Made by a program: the position numbers and the translations under genes. This document shows positions 1 through 6,646 of a stretch of DNA of 27,382 nt, piece after piece (position 1 is the stretch's first letter; every line of letters starts with the position of its first letter). Origin of the DNA: an uncultured Actinomyces sp. (GTDB lineage Bacteria > Actinomycetota > Actinomycetes > Actinomycetales > Actinomycetaceae); the NCBI GenBank assembly GCA_938041695.1, contig CALISI010000074.1, positions 1 to 27,382 of the forward strand, read 5' to 3'. The notes beneath the pieces were generated by a model that worked only from the letters and a program-made list of their open reading frames with translations, had not been told where the DNA came from and did not search any database.

Positions 1-683
1 TCAACGGCCAGAAGGTCACGTCCATCATGGCGACCGCCTTCCCGACGACCGCGAAACTTGCCCTCTACGCCCTCGCCATCGAGACCTTCCTCGGTATCGC
101 CCTCGGTGTCGTCGCAGGCATGCGCCGCGGCAAGTGGTTCGACTCCACCATCCTCGTTGTCTCCCTGCTGCTGATCTCCGTCCCCACCTTCGTCCTGGGC
201 TTCGTCCTCCAGTACGTCCTGGGCGTGCAGCTGGCAATCCTGCCGACCACGGCCTCGGCCTCCGTCGACCTGCGCAGCCTCACCATGCCAGCCATGGTGC
301 TCGGCGGCGTCTCCCTGGCATACGTCATCCGCCTGACCCGCCAGTCCGTCTCCGAGAACGTCTCCGCGGACTACGTGCGCACCGCGCGCGCCAAGGGCCT
401 CTCCGGTGGCATCGTCATGACGCGCCACATCCTGCGTAACTCCCTCATCCCCGTCGCCACGTTCATCGGCGGCGACCTCGGCGCCCTCATGGGCGGCGCG
501 ATCATCACCGAGGGCATCTTCAACATCCACGGCGTCGGCGGCACCCTGTGGAGCGCCATCATCAAGGGCGAACCCCAGACCGTCGTGTCGGTGACAACAG
601 TGCTCGTGCTGGTCTACATCATCGCGAACCTGCTCGTCGACCTCCTGTACGCCGTGCTCGACCCGAGGATCCGCTATGAGTGA
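1..683 (+). CDS. Oligopeptide/dipeptide ABC transporter permease (DppB/OppB family), 5' end outside window
   Basis: The reading frame is open from base 3 and ends in TGA at 681-683; the true start lies upstream of the window. The product is the C-terminal part of an inner-membrane permease of the peptide/nickel importer class. Hydrophobic segments alternate with short loops. The cytoplasmic EAA-type coupling loop, which contacts the ATPase, is visible at about bases 370-455 (ADYVRTARAKGL, then a conserved Gly and the LIP-like end). After it come the conserved GGAIITEGIF and GVGGTL segments of OppB-type proteins. The next gene starts 8 bp before this stop, so the permease pair is probably translated together. 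A solute-binding protein gene is expected upstream but is not in view. Family assignment is secure; the substrate (oligopeptide or dipeptide) is inferred only from the family. Confidence 0.93.
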   Translation, partial: NGQKVTSIMATAFPTTAKLALYALAIETFLGIALGVVAGMRRGKWFDSTILVVSLLLISVPTFVLGFVLQYVLGVQLAILPTTASASVDLRSLTMPAMVLGGVSLAYVIRLTRQSVSENVSADYVRTARAKGLSGGIVMTRHILRNSLIPVATFIGGDLGALMGGAIITEGIFNIHGVGGTLWSAIIKGEPQTVVSVTTVLVLVYIIANLLVDLLYAVLDPRIRYE

Positions 684-1644
684 CCAGATTCCTTCCGCCA
701 ACATCGCCCGCACCCGCGCGGGCCAGGACCACTACGTCTCCCACATCGATGAGACCGGCCTCGGTGCCGTCGACGCGGTCGCCGACGAGGGTGCCCCCTC
801 GTCCATGTGGGGCGAGGCCTGGAAGCGCCTGCGCCGCCGCCCGACCTTCTGGATCGCCGCGGCCATCATCGCGCTCGCCGCGCTCCTCGCCATCTTCCCG
901 TCGCTCTTCACCGCGACCGACCCGAAGTTCTGCGAGCTCTCCTCGTCGCTGGCTGGCCCCTCCGCCGGACACCCCTTCGGCTTCGACAAGCAGGGCTGCG
1001 ACATCTACGCCCGCGTCGTCTACGGCGCCCGCGCGTCCGTGTCCGTCGGCATCCTCACGACCATCGCTGTCGTCCTGATCGGCGGAACCGTCGGCGCCCT
1101 CGCCGGCTACTTCGGCGGCTGGTTCGACTCGCTGCTCTCGCGCATCACCGACGTGTTCTTCGCGATCCCGCTGCTCCTGGCCGCCATCGTGTTCATGCAG
1201 ATGTTCAAGGGCTCGCGCTCCATCCTCATGGTCGTCATCGTCCTGTCCATGTTCGGCTGGACCTCCATCGCACGCATCACCCGCGGTTCGGTCCTGAGCG
1301 CCAAGAACGAGGAGTTCGTCACTGCGGCCCGAGCAACCGGCGCCTCCCGCGCGCGCATCCTCATGAGCCACATCATCCCGAACTCGATGGCCCCCATCAT
1401 CGTGTACGCAACCGTCGCACTGGGCACCTTCATCGTGTCCGAGGCCTCCCTGTCCTTCATGGGCATCGGCCTGCCGACCTCGGTCGTCTCCTGGGGCGCT
1501 GACATCTCGTCCGCCCAGACGTCCCTGCGAACCAACCCGATGGTCCTGTTCTACCCGGCCTCGGCCCTGGCCCTGACTGTCCTCAGCTTCATCATGATGG
1601 GCGACGCCGTGCGCGAAGCCCTCGACCCGAAGGCACGCAAGTGA
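676..1644 (+). CDS. Oligopeptide ABC transporter permease (DppC/OppC family)
   Basis: This 322-residue protein is the second permease of the peptide importer. The first 50 or so residues are hydrophilic; a first membrane helix follows EAWKRLRRRPTFW, the basic stretch typical of OppC-type N-termini. A periplasmic segment (FGFDKQGCDIYARVVYGARAS) matches the conserved FGTDxxGRDxxSRxxxGxRxS region of this family. The cytoplasmic EAA loop is EEFVTAARATGASRARI, followed by HIIPNSM. The C-terminal SEASLSFMGIGL stretch is also diagnostic. The ATG overlaps the upstream permease by 8 bp, and the ATPase gene begins in a GTGA overlap with the stop. The tight packing shows one transcription unit. Assignment is firm; the exact peptide substrate cannot be read from sequence. 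Confidence 0.95.
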   Translation: MSDQIPSANIARTRAGQDHYVSHIDETGLGAVDAVADEGAPSSMWGEAWKRLRRRPTFWIAAAIIALAALLAIFPSLFTATDPKFCELSSSLAGPSAGHPFGFDKQGCDIYARVVYGARASVSVGILTTIAVVLIGGTVGALAGYFGGWFDSLLSRITDVFFAIPLLLAAIVFMQMFKGSRSILMVVIVLSMFGWTSIARITRGSVLSAKNEEFVTAARATGASRARILMSHIIPNSMAPIIVYATVALGTFIVSEASLSFMGIGLPTSVVSWGADISSAQTSLRTNPMVLFYPASALALTVLSFIMMGDAVREALDPKARK

Positions 1645-3554
1645 GCGAAACGAACACCCCCCAGCTCTCCGAGAAGGAGATGGAAGAGGTCGTCGAACGA
1701 GCCGTCGCCCCCAGCGCGGCCCCGGCCTCGTCCGACATCCACCCGGACGACGCGCAGCCCCTGCTCAAGATTACGGACCTGGAGGTCACCTTCACCTCCT
1801 CGACCGGCGTCGTCCCCGCCGTTCGCGGCGCGAACCTGACCATCTACCCCGGCCAGACCGTCGCCATCGTCGGCGAGTCCGGCTCCGGTAAGTCCACGAC
1901 CGCCGCCGCCGTCATCGGCCTGCTGCCCGGCACCGGCAAGGTCGCGGGCGGAACAATCGAATTCGACGGCCGCGACATCACCCACCTGTCCACCAAGCAG
2001 TGGGTGGACCTGCGCGGCTCCGGCATCGGCCTCGTCCCCCAGGACCCGATGAGTAACCTCAACCCCGTGCTCCGCGTGGGCACGCAAGTCAAGGAAGCCC
2101 TCGTCGCGAACAATGTCGTGCCTCGCTCCGAGGTCGGCCAGCGCGTCACCGCCCTCCTCGAGGAAGCCGGCCTGCCCGACGCCGAACGCCGCGCCAAGCA
2201 GTACCCGCACGAGTTCTCCGGCGGCATGCGCCAGCGCGCCCTCATCGCCATCGGCATGGCCGCGCACCCCAAGCTGCTGATCGCCGACGAGCCGACCTCC
2301 GCCCTGGACGTCACCGTCCAGCGCCGCATCCTCGACCACCTCGGCAAGCTGACCGCCGAGATGGGCACCGCCGTGCTGTTCATTACGCACGACCTTGGCC
2401 TCGCTGCCGAACGCGCCGAACAGCTCGTCGTCATGCACCGCGGCCGCATCGTCGAATCCGGCCCCGCCCTGGAGATCCTCCAGCACCCCCAGCACCCCTA
2501 CACGAAGCGCCTCGTGTCCGCCGCGCCCTCCCTGGCCTCGGCACGCATCGAGTCCGCCCACGCACGCGGCATCTCGGTCACCGAGGAAGAGCTCACCGGC
2601 TCCGGCAAGGGCGCGACCTCCACGGACGCCATCATCCGCGCCGAACACCTCACCAAGGAATTCGACATCCGCGGCGCGAAGAAGGGGCAGGACACCTTCC
2701 TGGCCGTCGACGACGTCTCCTTCGAGCTGCGCCGCGGCACGACCCTCGCGGTCGTCGGCGAGTCCGGCTCCGGCAAGTCCACCGCCGCGAACATGGTGCT
2801 GCAGCTCCTCAAGCCGACGGAGGGCAAGGTCTACTTCGACGGCGAGGACACCTCGCAGATGAGCGAAGGCGAGCTCTTCCGCCTGCGCCGCCGCCTCCAG
2901 GCCGTGTTCCAGAACCCCTACGGTTCGCTGGATCCCATGTTCTCGATCTACCGACTGATCGAGGAGCCCCTTAAGATCCACGGCTACGGCACCCTGGAGT
3001 ACGCGCGCGCCGAAATCAAGCGCGCCGAAGCCACGGGCCGCGAGCCCGAGGAGTGGATGCGCGTCCTCGTCGAGGCCGCCGACGCAAAGCGTTCGCTGAC
3101 CTCCGCCGAGAAGCGCGAGTTCAACCCGAAGAAGCTGCGCATCGCGCGCGCCTCAGAGCTGCTCGACATGGTGGCCCTGCCGCGTAGCGCCATGCGCCGC
3201 TACCCGAACGAGCTCTCCGGCGGCCAGCGCCAGCGCGTCGCCGTAGCCCGCGCCCTCGCGCTCAACCCGGAGGTCATCGTCCTGGACGAGGCCGTGTCCG
3301 CGCTGGACGTACTGGTGCAGAACCAGATCCTGTACCTGCTCAACGACCTGCAGGCGCAGCTGGGCCTGTCCTACCTGTTCATCACGCACGACCTGGCTGT
3401 CGTTCGCCAGATCGCCGACGACGTGATCGTCATGGAGAAGGGCAAGCTCGTCGAGGCCAACTCGACGGACGAGCTGTTCAACAACCCGGTCCAGGACTAC
3501 ACGCGCGAGCTGATCGAGGCCGTCCCCGGCCGCAACATCCAGCTCAACCTGTGA
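1641..3554 (+). CDS. Fused oligopeptide ABC transporter ATPase (OppD-OppF type, two nucleotide-binding domains)
   Basis: This 637-residue protein joins two ABC ATPase domains that are often separate OppD and OppF. Domain 1 has Walker A GESGSGKST at residues 78-86, signature FSGGMRQR near 192 and Walker B LLIADEPT near 213. A linker rich in Ser, Gly and Thr lies around residues 310-330. Domain 2 has Walker A GESGSGKST near 373, signature LSGGQRQR near 523 and Walker B VIVLDEAVSALD. Oddity: domain 2 carries an extra charged, probably helical stretch of about 50-60 residues between the Q-loop region (QNPYGSLDP) and the signature, starting after EPLKIHGYG. The GTG start overlaps the upstream stop (GTGA), which suggests translational coupling. 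It energises the permease pair encoded just upstream. A strong hairpin follows the stop. Confidence 0.95.
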   Translation: MSETNTPQLSEKEMEEVVERAVAPSAAPASSDIHPDDAQPLLKITDLEVTFTSSTGVVPAVRGANLTIYPGQTVAIVGESGSGKSTTAAAVIGLLPGTGKVAGGTIEFDGRDITHLSTKQWVDLRGSGIGLVPQDPMSNLNPVLRVGTQVKEALVANNVVPRSEVGQRVTALLEEAGLPDAERRAKQYPHEFSGGMRQRALIAIGMAAHPKLLIADEPTSALDVTVQRRILDHLGKLTAEMGTAVLFITHDLGLAAERAEQLVVMHRGRIVESGPALEILQHPQHPYTKRLVSAAPSLASARIESAHARGISVTEEELTGSGKGATSTDAIIRAEHLTKEFDIRGAKKGQDTFLAVDDVSFELRRGTTLAVVGESGSGKSTAANMVLQLLKPTEGKVYFDGEDTSQMSEGELFRLRRRLQAVFQNPYGSLDPMFSIYRLIEEPLKIHGYGTLEYARAEIKRAEATGREPEEWMRVLVEAADAKRSLTSAEKREFNPKKLRIARASELLDMVALPRSAMRRYPNELSGGQRQRVAVARALALNPEVIVLDEAVSALDVLVQNQILYLLNDLQAQLGLSYLFITHDLAVVRQIADDVIVMEKGKLVEANSTDELFNNPVQDYTRELIEAVPGRNIQLNL

Positions 3555-3575
3555 GCTGACACGCGTGAGTGCGTG

Positions 3576-3610
3576 GGGGCCCGAGGCGCTGCGGCGCTTC
3601 GGGCCCCTTG
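3576..3610 (+). terminator. Strong stem-loop ending the peptide transporter operon
   Basis: GGGGCCCGAGGCGC (3576-3589) pairs with GCGCTTCGGGCCCC (3594-3607) around a TGCG loop. The stem is 14 bp with one G-T pair. It begins 22 bases after the stop codon, and the downstream bases are T-rich but not a pure T-run. It probably ends transcription of the importer operon. Confidence 0.8.
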
Positions 3611-3673
3611 CTGTTTGCTGTGTCTTTGTTCCGGGCGGTACGTGTTGTGCCGCCCATATTCTCTGCTTTGCTT

Positions 3674-3900
3674 GTGGCCCCACGGGTGTTCCGGGCGCCG
3701 GGCGTCCTGTTCTGTGGGGCCGGGCTGCTCGGTGTGCCCGTGGGCGGCGGCCCGCCCGCGAGCCGTCCGCGCCGCGAGCCTTCGGCTCGGCGCGTCGTCT
3801 CGAAGCCCGGCCAGGCCCCGCCACCGCCCACGGGCACCGCAGCCAGGCCCTCCGGTCCCTCCGGCGTCCTTCGGCGCCCTCCACACCAGTGGGGCCTGGC
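3674..3900. other. GC-rich intergenic segment with nested palindromes (possible structured RNA)
   Basis: No credible gene is seen here. Several perfect or near-perfect inverted repeats nest in this stretch. GGCCCCAC (3676-3683) pairs with GTGGGGCC (3714-3721). GTGCCCGTGGGCGG (3734-3747) pairs with CCGCCCACGGGCAC (3824-3837). Between the latter arms lies a local hairpin, CGCGCC (3768-3773) and GAGCC closing on a TTC loop with GGCTC and GGCGCG (3789-3794). Such nesting fits a folded RNA or a read-through structure, but GC-rich DNA forms palindromes easily. Open frames here show no recognisable protein. Bases 3611-3673 hold nothing I recognise. Confidence 0.4.
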
Positions 3901-3916
3901 GTGCTGGTCCGGTGGT

Positions 3917-4081
3917 TTGAAACCGTGATCGCCTTTGCTTGCTTGTGTCGGTGTGGGATTGAAACCGCCATCGCCTTTGCGGGTAAGAAATAGGCGTTTA
4001 TGGTGCAGTTTTCGGGCGCAGAGGTGATGCCGGTTTCAGCGGCCCCGTGTTGGGGTCGAGCAGAGGTGTTGTTGGTTTCAG
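3917..4081. repeat. Four-copy motif array with 42-bp spacing, two forward and two inverted
   Basis: The core TTGAAACC occurs at 3917-3924 and 3959-3966, exactly 42 bp apart, each followed by a related stretch ending ATCGCCTTTGC. The reverse-complement form GGTTTCAG occurs at 4032-4039 and 4074-4081, again exactly 42 bp apart, each preceded by CAGAGGTG. The two pairs face each other. The shared unit is about 22 bp (TGAAACC, then CATCRCCTYTGC with variation). Function is unknown. Phasing at four helical turns suggests protein binding; the count and imperfection argue against a CRISPR array. Confidence 0.6.
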
Positions 4082-4116
4082 CGTCGCCATGTTTGTGCGT
4101 TTTGTACGCGAAATTG

Positions 4117-4222
4117 TTCGCCCCGCTCGGCGTAGTGTGGGTGCGAGCGCGAAAAAGTTCGCCCTGCAAGCCCAAAACGGGCGAAAAACGCTGCTTTTAT
4201 GCGTGCTGGGCGAGTTTTTTCG
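4117..4222 (+). repeat. Dispersed intergenic repeat of about 106 bp, copy A
   Basis: This stretch matches the reverse complement of 14496-14601 along its whole length. Shared blocks are the opening TTCGCCC, the central GCGAAAA followed by GTTCGCCC, and the closing GCGTGCTGGG followed by GAGTTTT. Internal inverted repeats built on TTCGCCC and GGGCGAA could form hairpins in DNA or RNA. A partial third relative (TGGGCGAGT, then ATCGCG) lies at about 4249-4266. No coding sequence or transposase is associated. The function is unknown. Confidence 0.6.
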
Positions 4223-4324
4223 CGGAAGTGCTGGTGGAGGGGCCGTGTTGGGCGAGTATTATCGCGAGACCCGGCGCTGCGCCCAGGTCTTGTCGGCGGC
4301 GCGGCGCACGAGGCTGGCTGCAGT

Positions 4325-4402
4325 GGGGGGTTTTGCACTACACGAAGCCTTCCGGGGGTGTGCCACCGGCGTGTCGGAGCCTCATGTAGTGCAATTCCCC
4401 CC
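4325..4402. repeat. 78-bp inverted repeat with arms of about 21 bp
   Basis: The left arm (4325-4345) runs from GGGGGG through TTTTGCACTACACGA; the right arm (4382-4402) is TCATGTAGTGCAATT followed by CCCCCC. The arms match except at a few positions. The core GCACTACA/TGTAGTGC recurs once more as TGTAGTGC at 4436-4443. The right arm contains TGCAATTCCC, like the centre motif of the 113-bp elements. It may be a protein-binding palindrome, a hairpin or a small mobile-type repeat; I cannot decide between these. Bases 4403-4555 otherwise hold nothing I recognise. Confidence 0.55.
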
Positions 4403-4555
4403 GTTTGGTGGCGGTAAGGCCACGACTCAAAACGGTGTAGTGCCCACAGTGCAGACCGCCTCGTCGAAATAGGCCAAAAATGGGCTGTTGTGGGCGAGGT
4501 GGTCTACGTTTTGGGCACACAGGTGTCTGGCACGGTGCACGTGCTCGCAGGTGAG

Positions 4556-4804
4556 CCCATTATTCCGAGTACCCACCCGATAGATCGCACGTACACCCGC
4601 TGACCTGCGCGTTAACCCGCTGACCTGCGCGTTAACCCGTTGATACGCACGTCAACCCCTCAACATGCACGTGGGCGGAGCCGCCCACGCACATCTCATC
4701 GGGTTAACGTGCGAGTTAAAGGGCCCAGACGCAGGTCATCGGGCCCACGTGCGCATCAAAGGACCCGAGCAGCCACCTATCGGGCTAGCACGCGGGTGAT
4801 GACA
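4556..4804. repeat. Array of 20-bp units: five forward, a central hairpin, then about five inverted
   Basis: Forward units start at 4576, 4596, 4616, 4636 and 4656, each exactly 20 bp; those at 4596 and 4616 are identical (CCCGCTGACC then TGCGCGTTAA). A weaker unit may precede at 4556. A palindrome, GTGGGCGG (4671-4678) against CCGCCCAC (4681-4688), marks the centre. Beyond it, units in the opposite orientation occupy about 4684-4703, 4704-4723, 4724-4743, 4744-4763 and 4764-4783, with a possible further one to 4804. The whole forms a degenerate inverted repeat of roughly 230 bp. The two-turn phasing resembles an operator or iteron-like array, but no replication gene is nearby. Function is unknown. 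Confidence 0.7.
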
Positions 4805-4819
4805 GCGACGACCCGAAGC

Positions 4820-4932
4820 AATTTCGCACGTAATTCCCGGCAGAGTGTTTCAAACCATGAACACAGATCACTGGAATTGCAACGTGTTTTGATGCTCTTA
4901 AAAAATGACCGTAGGGAATTATGTGCGACTTT
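4820..4932 (+). repeat. 113-bp palindromic intergenic element, copy 1 of 2
   Basis: The outer arms are inverted repeats: AATTTCGCACGTAATTCCC at 4820-4838, and GGGAATTATGTGCGACTT starting at 4914. A centre motif, TGGAATTGCA, lies at 4872-4881. The three AATT cores are centred at 4833.5, 4876.5 and 4918.5, so they are spaced 43 and 42 bp. The second copy, at 14653-14765 in reverse orientation, has the same spacing, while the DNA between the motifs is much less conserved. It ends about 90 bp before the exporter ATPase gene. It looks like a MITE-like or protein-binding element; no encoded product is seen. Confidence 0.75.
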
Positions 4933-4948
4933 CGGGGGACATCACCCC

Positions 4949-4960
4949 TGACAGTTGTCA
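4949..4960. promoter_or_regulatory. Small palindrome upstream of the exporter operon
   Basis: TGACA (4949-4953) and TGTCA (4956-4960) form a perfect inverted repeat with a 2-bp gap, about 60 bp before the start of the ABC ATPase gene. TTGTCA inside it could also serve as a -35 element. It is a candidate operator for the downstream response regulator, by position only. Confidence 0.35.
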
Positions 4961-5021
4961 TGGCACCACCTGCATCAAAGGACACTTCCGGCCCCATTGA
5001 TACGAGCGCAGACTGGGAGCC

Positions 5022-5744
5022 ATGAACGCAGAAGCAACGCCCGCCCTTCAGGCGACGAACATCCACCAGTCTTTCGGCCACGTCGACGCGCTGCGCGGCA
5101 TCAGCCTGACCCTCATGCCCGGCGAGATCGTGGCGCTCCTCGGCGTCAACGGCGCAGGCAAGAGCACCTTCCTGGACATCGTCCTCGGTCTGGCCACCCC
5201 CACGCAGGGCGACATCAGCGTCTCCGGCATGAGCCCACGCGAGGCCGTGCGCCGCTCCCTCGTGAGCGCGATGCTCCAGACCGGATCGATGCCGCGCGAC
5301 GGGAAGGTCCGCAACACGATCGACCTGGTCGCCGCCATGCACGCCAACCCGATCCCCACAGACGAGCTCCTCGAGCGCACGAACCTGACGAAGCTCGCCA
5401 AGCGCCCCCTCAACAAGCTATCCGGCGGCGAGCGCCAGCGCGTGCGCCTCGCACTCGCACTGGCCGGCAACCCGGACTTCCTGATCCTCGACGAGCCGAC
5501 TGCAGGCATGGACGCGCTAGCCCGCCGCGCCTTCTGGGAGACGATGCGCGCCGAGGCCGCGGAGGGCCGCACGCTCCTCTTCGCCACGCACTACCTGACC
5601 GAGGCACGCAAGGACGCCGACCGCATCGTCATCATCGACGCCGGGAAGGTCCTCCTGGACGCTCCCACCGAGCAGGTGGTCGCCGACAACGAGGACCTCG
5701 AAGACGTCTTTGAGCGCATCACCTCCCACGCGGACGCCGAGTGA
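5022..5744 (+). CDS. ABC exporter ATP-binding protein (CcmA/drug-exporter family)
   Basis: This 240-residue soluble ATPase drives the ABC-2 permease encoded next. Walker A is GVNGAGKST (41-49), the signature is LSGGERQR (133-140), Walker B is FLILDEPTAGMD (153-164) and the switch His is H190 in LLFATHYL. This is a single full-length nucleotide-binding domain of the multidrug, bacitracin or linearmycin exporter class. The ATG at 5022 has a GGGAG ribosome site 2-3 bases upstream, so the spacing is short, but the next in-frame Met is too far in. The downstream permease begins in a GTGA overlap. The intergenic DNA before it carries the repeat array and palindromes described separately. The exported substrate is unknown; pairing with a two-component system suggests an antimicrobial or envelope-active compound. 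Confidence 0.92.
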   Translation: MNAEATPALQATNIHQSFGHVDALRGISLTLMPGEIVALLGVNGAGKSTFLDIVLGLATPTQGDISVSGMSPREAVRRSLVSAMLQTGSMPRDGKVRNTIDLVAAMHANPIPTDELLERTNLTKLAKRPLNKLSGGERQRVRLALALAGNPDFLILDEPTAGMDALARRAFWETMRAEAAEGRTLLFATHYLTEARKDADRIVIIDAGKVLLDAPTEQVVADNEDLEDVFERITSHADAE

Positions 5745-6637
5745 GCGAGACGAACGCCCACCCCGACGAGCCGGCCACGACCTCGTCCCAAGGCCGACGC
5801 CGAAGCCCCCGCCCCACGAACGCAGACACGACACACGAAGAAGGCATCATGACCACCCCTGCACCCGCGCGACCCACCGACCGACCGATCCCCTCCCCCT
5901 TCACCGGAGCGGGGAAGCTATGGCGCGCGACATTCCTGTCCCACATCCTTAACCCGTGGAACATGGCGTTTGCACTGCTCCTGCCCATGTTCATGTACGC
6001 GATGTTCGGCATGACGGATGTTGCGCGCGCGACCCAGACCGGGCGCGGGAACCTGGCGGCCGCGATGATCGCGATGATGACCACGTACGGCGTCATCCTG
6101 GTGGGCGGTTCCCTCGGCGCAACGCTGTCCGTCGAGCGCACGACCGGCATCTCGCGCATGTACGCGCTGACCCCCATCCAGCCGTGGGTAATCCTCCTCG
6201 TGCGTCTCACGGCTCTCGTTGCGCTGAGCGCGTTCATCACGCTTATCACCTTCAGCTTCGGCATGGCCACGGGCGCGCAAATGACCGCGGGCGCATGGGC
6301 GGCCAGCGCCGCGGTTGTCATCGCTCTGTCGGCCCTGGGCGCGCTCATCGGCCTGGCCTGCGGCTACACGATCAAGGGCGAGAACGCCTACAGCGCCTCC
6401 GCATTCGTCATGCTGATGGGTGCCTTCGTGTCCGGCATGTTCATCCCGCTGGACCAGCTGCCGCCCTTCGTCGCGCAGATCGCACCCTTCACGCCCCTGT
6501 ATGGCGCCGTCCAGGCGATCTACGCGGTCGCCGGAACCGTGACGATGCCTGTCGCCGCGTGGCTCAACATCGCCGGGTGGGCGGTCGTCACGGCTGGCAT
6601 CGCCTGGTGGGGCGCGTCCCACGACACGGGTCGCTAG
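5741..6637 (+). CDS. ABC-2 type exporter permease
   Basis: This 298-residue membrane protein has about six hydrophobic segments (starting near NMAFALLLPMFMYAMFG) and the ABC-2 permease pattern, with a long early extracytoplasmic loop. I chose the GTG at 5741 because it overlaps the ATPase stop (GTGA). The 36-codon N-terminal extension also keeps a high third-position GC (29 of 36 codons end in G or C), and three other genes here begin with GTGA overlaps. The alternative is ATG 5849, which has a good AGAAGG ribosome site and would give 262 residues; both are plausible. It forms the transmembrane half of the exporter with the preceding ATPase. The stop TAG is part of a probable -10 element for the following kinase gene. 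Confidence 0.88.
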   Translation: MSETNAHPDEPATTSSQGRRRSPRPTNADTTHEEGIMTTPAPARPTDRPIPSPFTGAGKLWRATFLSHILNPWNMAFALLLPMFMYAMFGMTDVARATQTGRGNLAAAMIAMMTTYGVILVGGSLGATLSVERTTGISRMYALTPIQPWVILLVRLTALVALSAFITLITFSFGMATGAQMTAGAWAASAAVVIALSALGALIGLACGYTIKGENAYSASAFVMLMGAFVSGMFIPLDQLPPFVAQIAPFTPLYGAVQAIYAVAGTVTMPVAAWLNIAGWAVVTAGIAWWGASHDTGR

Positions 6638-6640
6638 GCT
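6635..6640 (+). promoter_or_regulatory. -10-like hexamer TAGGCT, exactly 6 nt before the kinase ATG
   Basis: TAGGCT is followed by six bases and then ATG at 6647, with no Shine-Dalgarno sequence. The hexamer includes the stop codon of the upstream permease. The layout fits a leaderless internal promoter for the two-component genes. Confidence 0.45.
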
Positions 6641-6646
6641 GTTGCC

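Noticed and set aside
1551..2981. 476-residue minus-strand open frame
   Set aside because: It is antisense to the fused ATPase, whose Walker and signature motifs identify the coding strand.
3917..4081. Possible CRISPR array, because ATTGAAAC resembles the end of some CRISPR repeats
   Set aside because: Only two imperfect units occur in each orientation, the units invert midway, and no cas gene is present.
3565..4472. Several overlapping open frames in the intergenic region
   Set aside because: They lack ribosome sites, recognisable motifs and consistent third-position GC, and they overlap palindromic repeats.
4596..4720. GTTAAC repeats as integron attC-type sites
   Set aside because: The bases after GTTA do not fit the GTTRRRY core, there is no integrase gene and no cassettes; the exact 20-bp period is unlike attC.
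4556..4804. Iterons of a replication origin
   Set aside because: No replication initiator gene, AT-rich unwinding region or DnaA boxes were recognised, and the units invert midway.
4820..4932. The 113-bp element as a full insertion sequence
   Set aside because: It is far too short, encodes nothing, and no target duplication is clear at its ends; a MITE origin remains possible.
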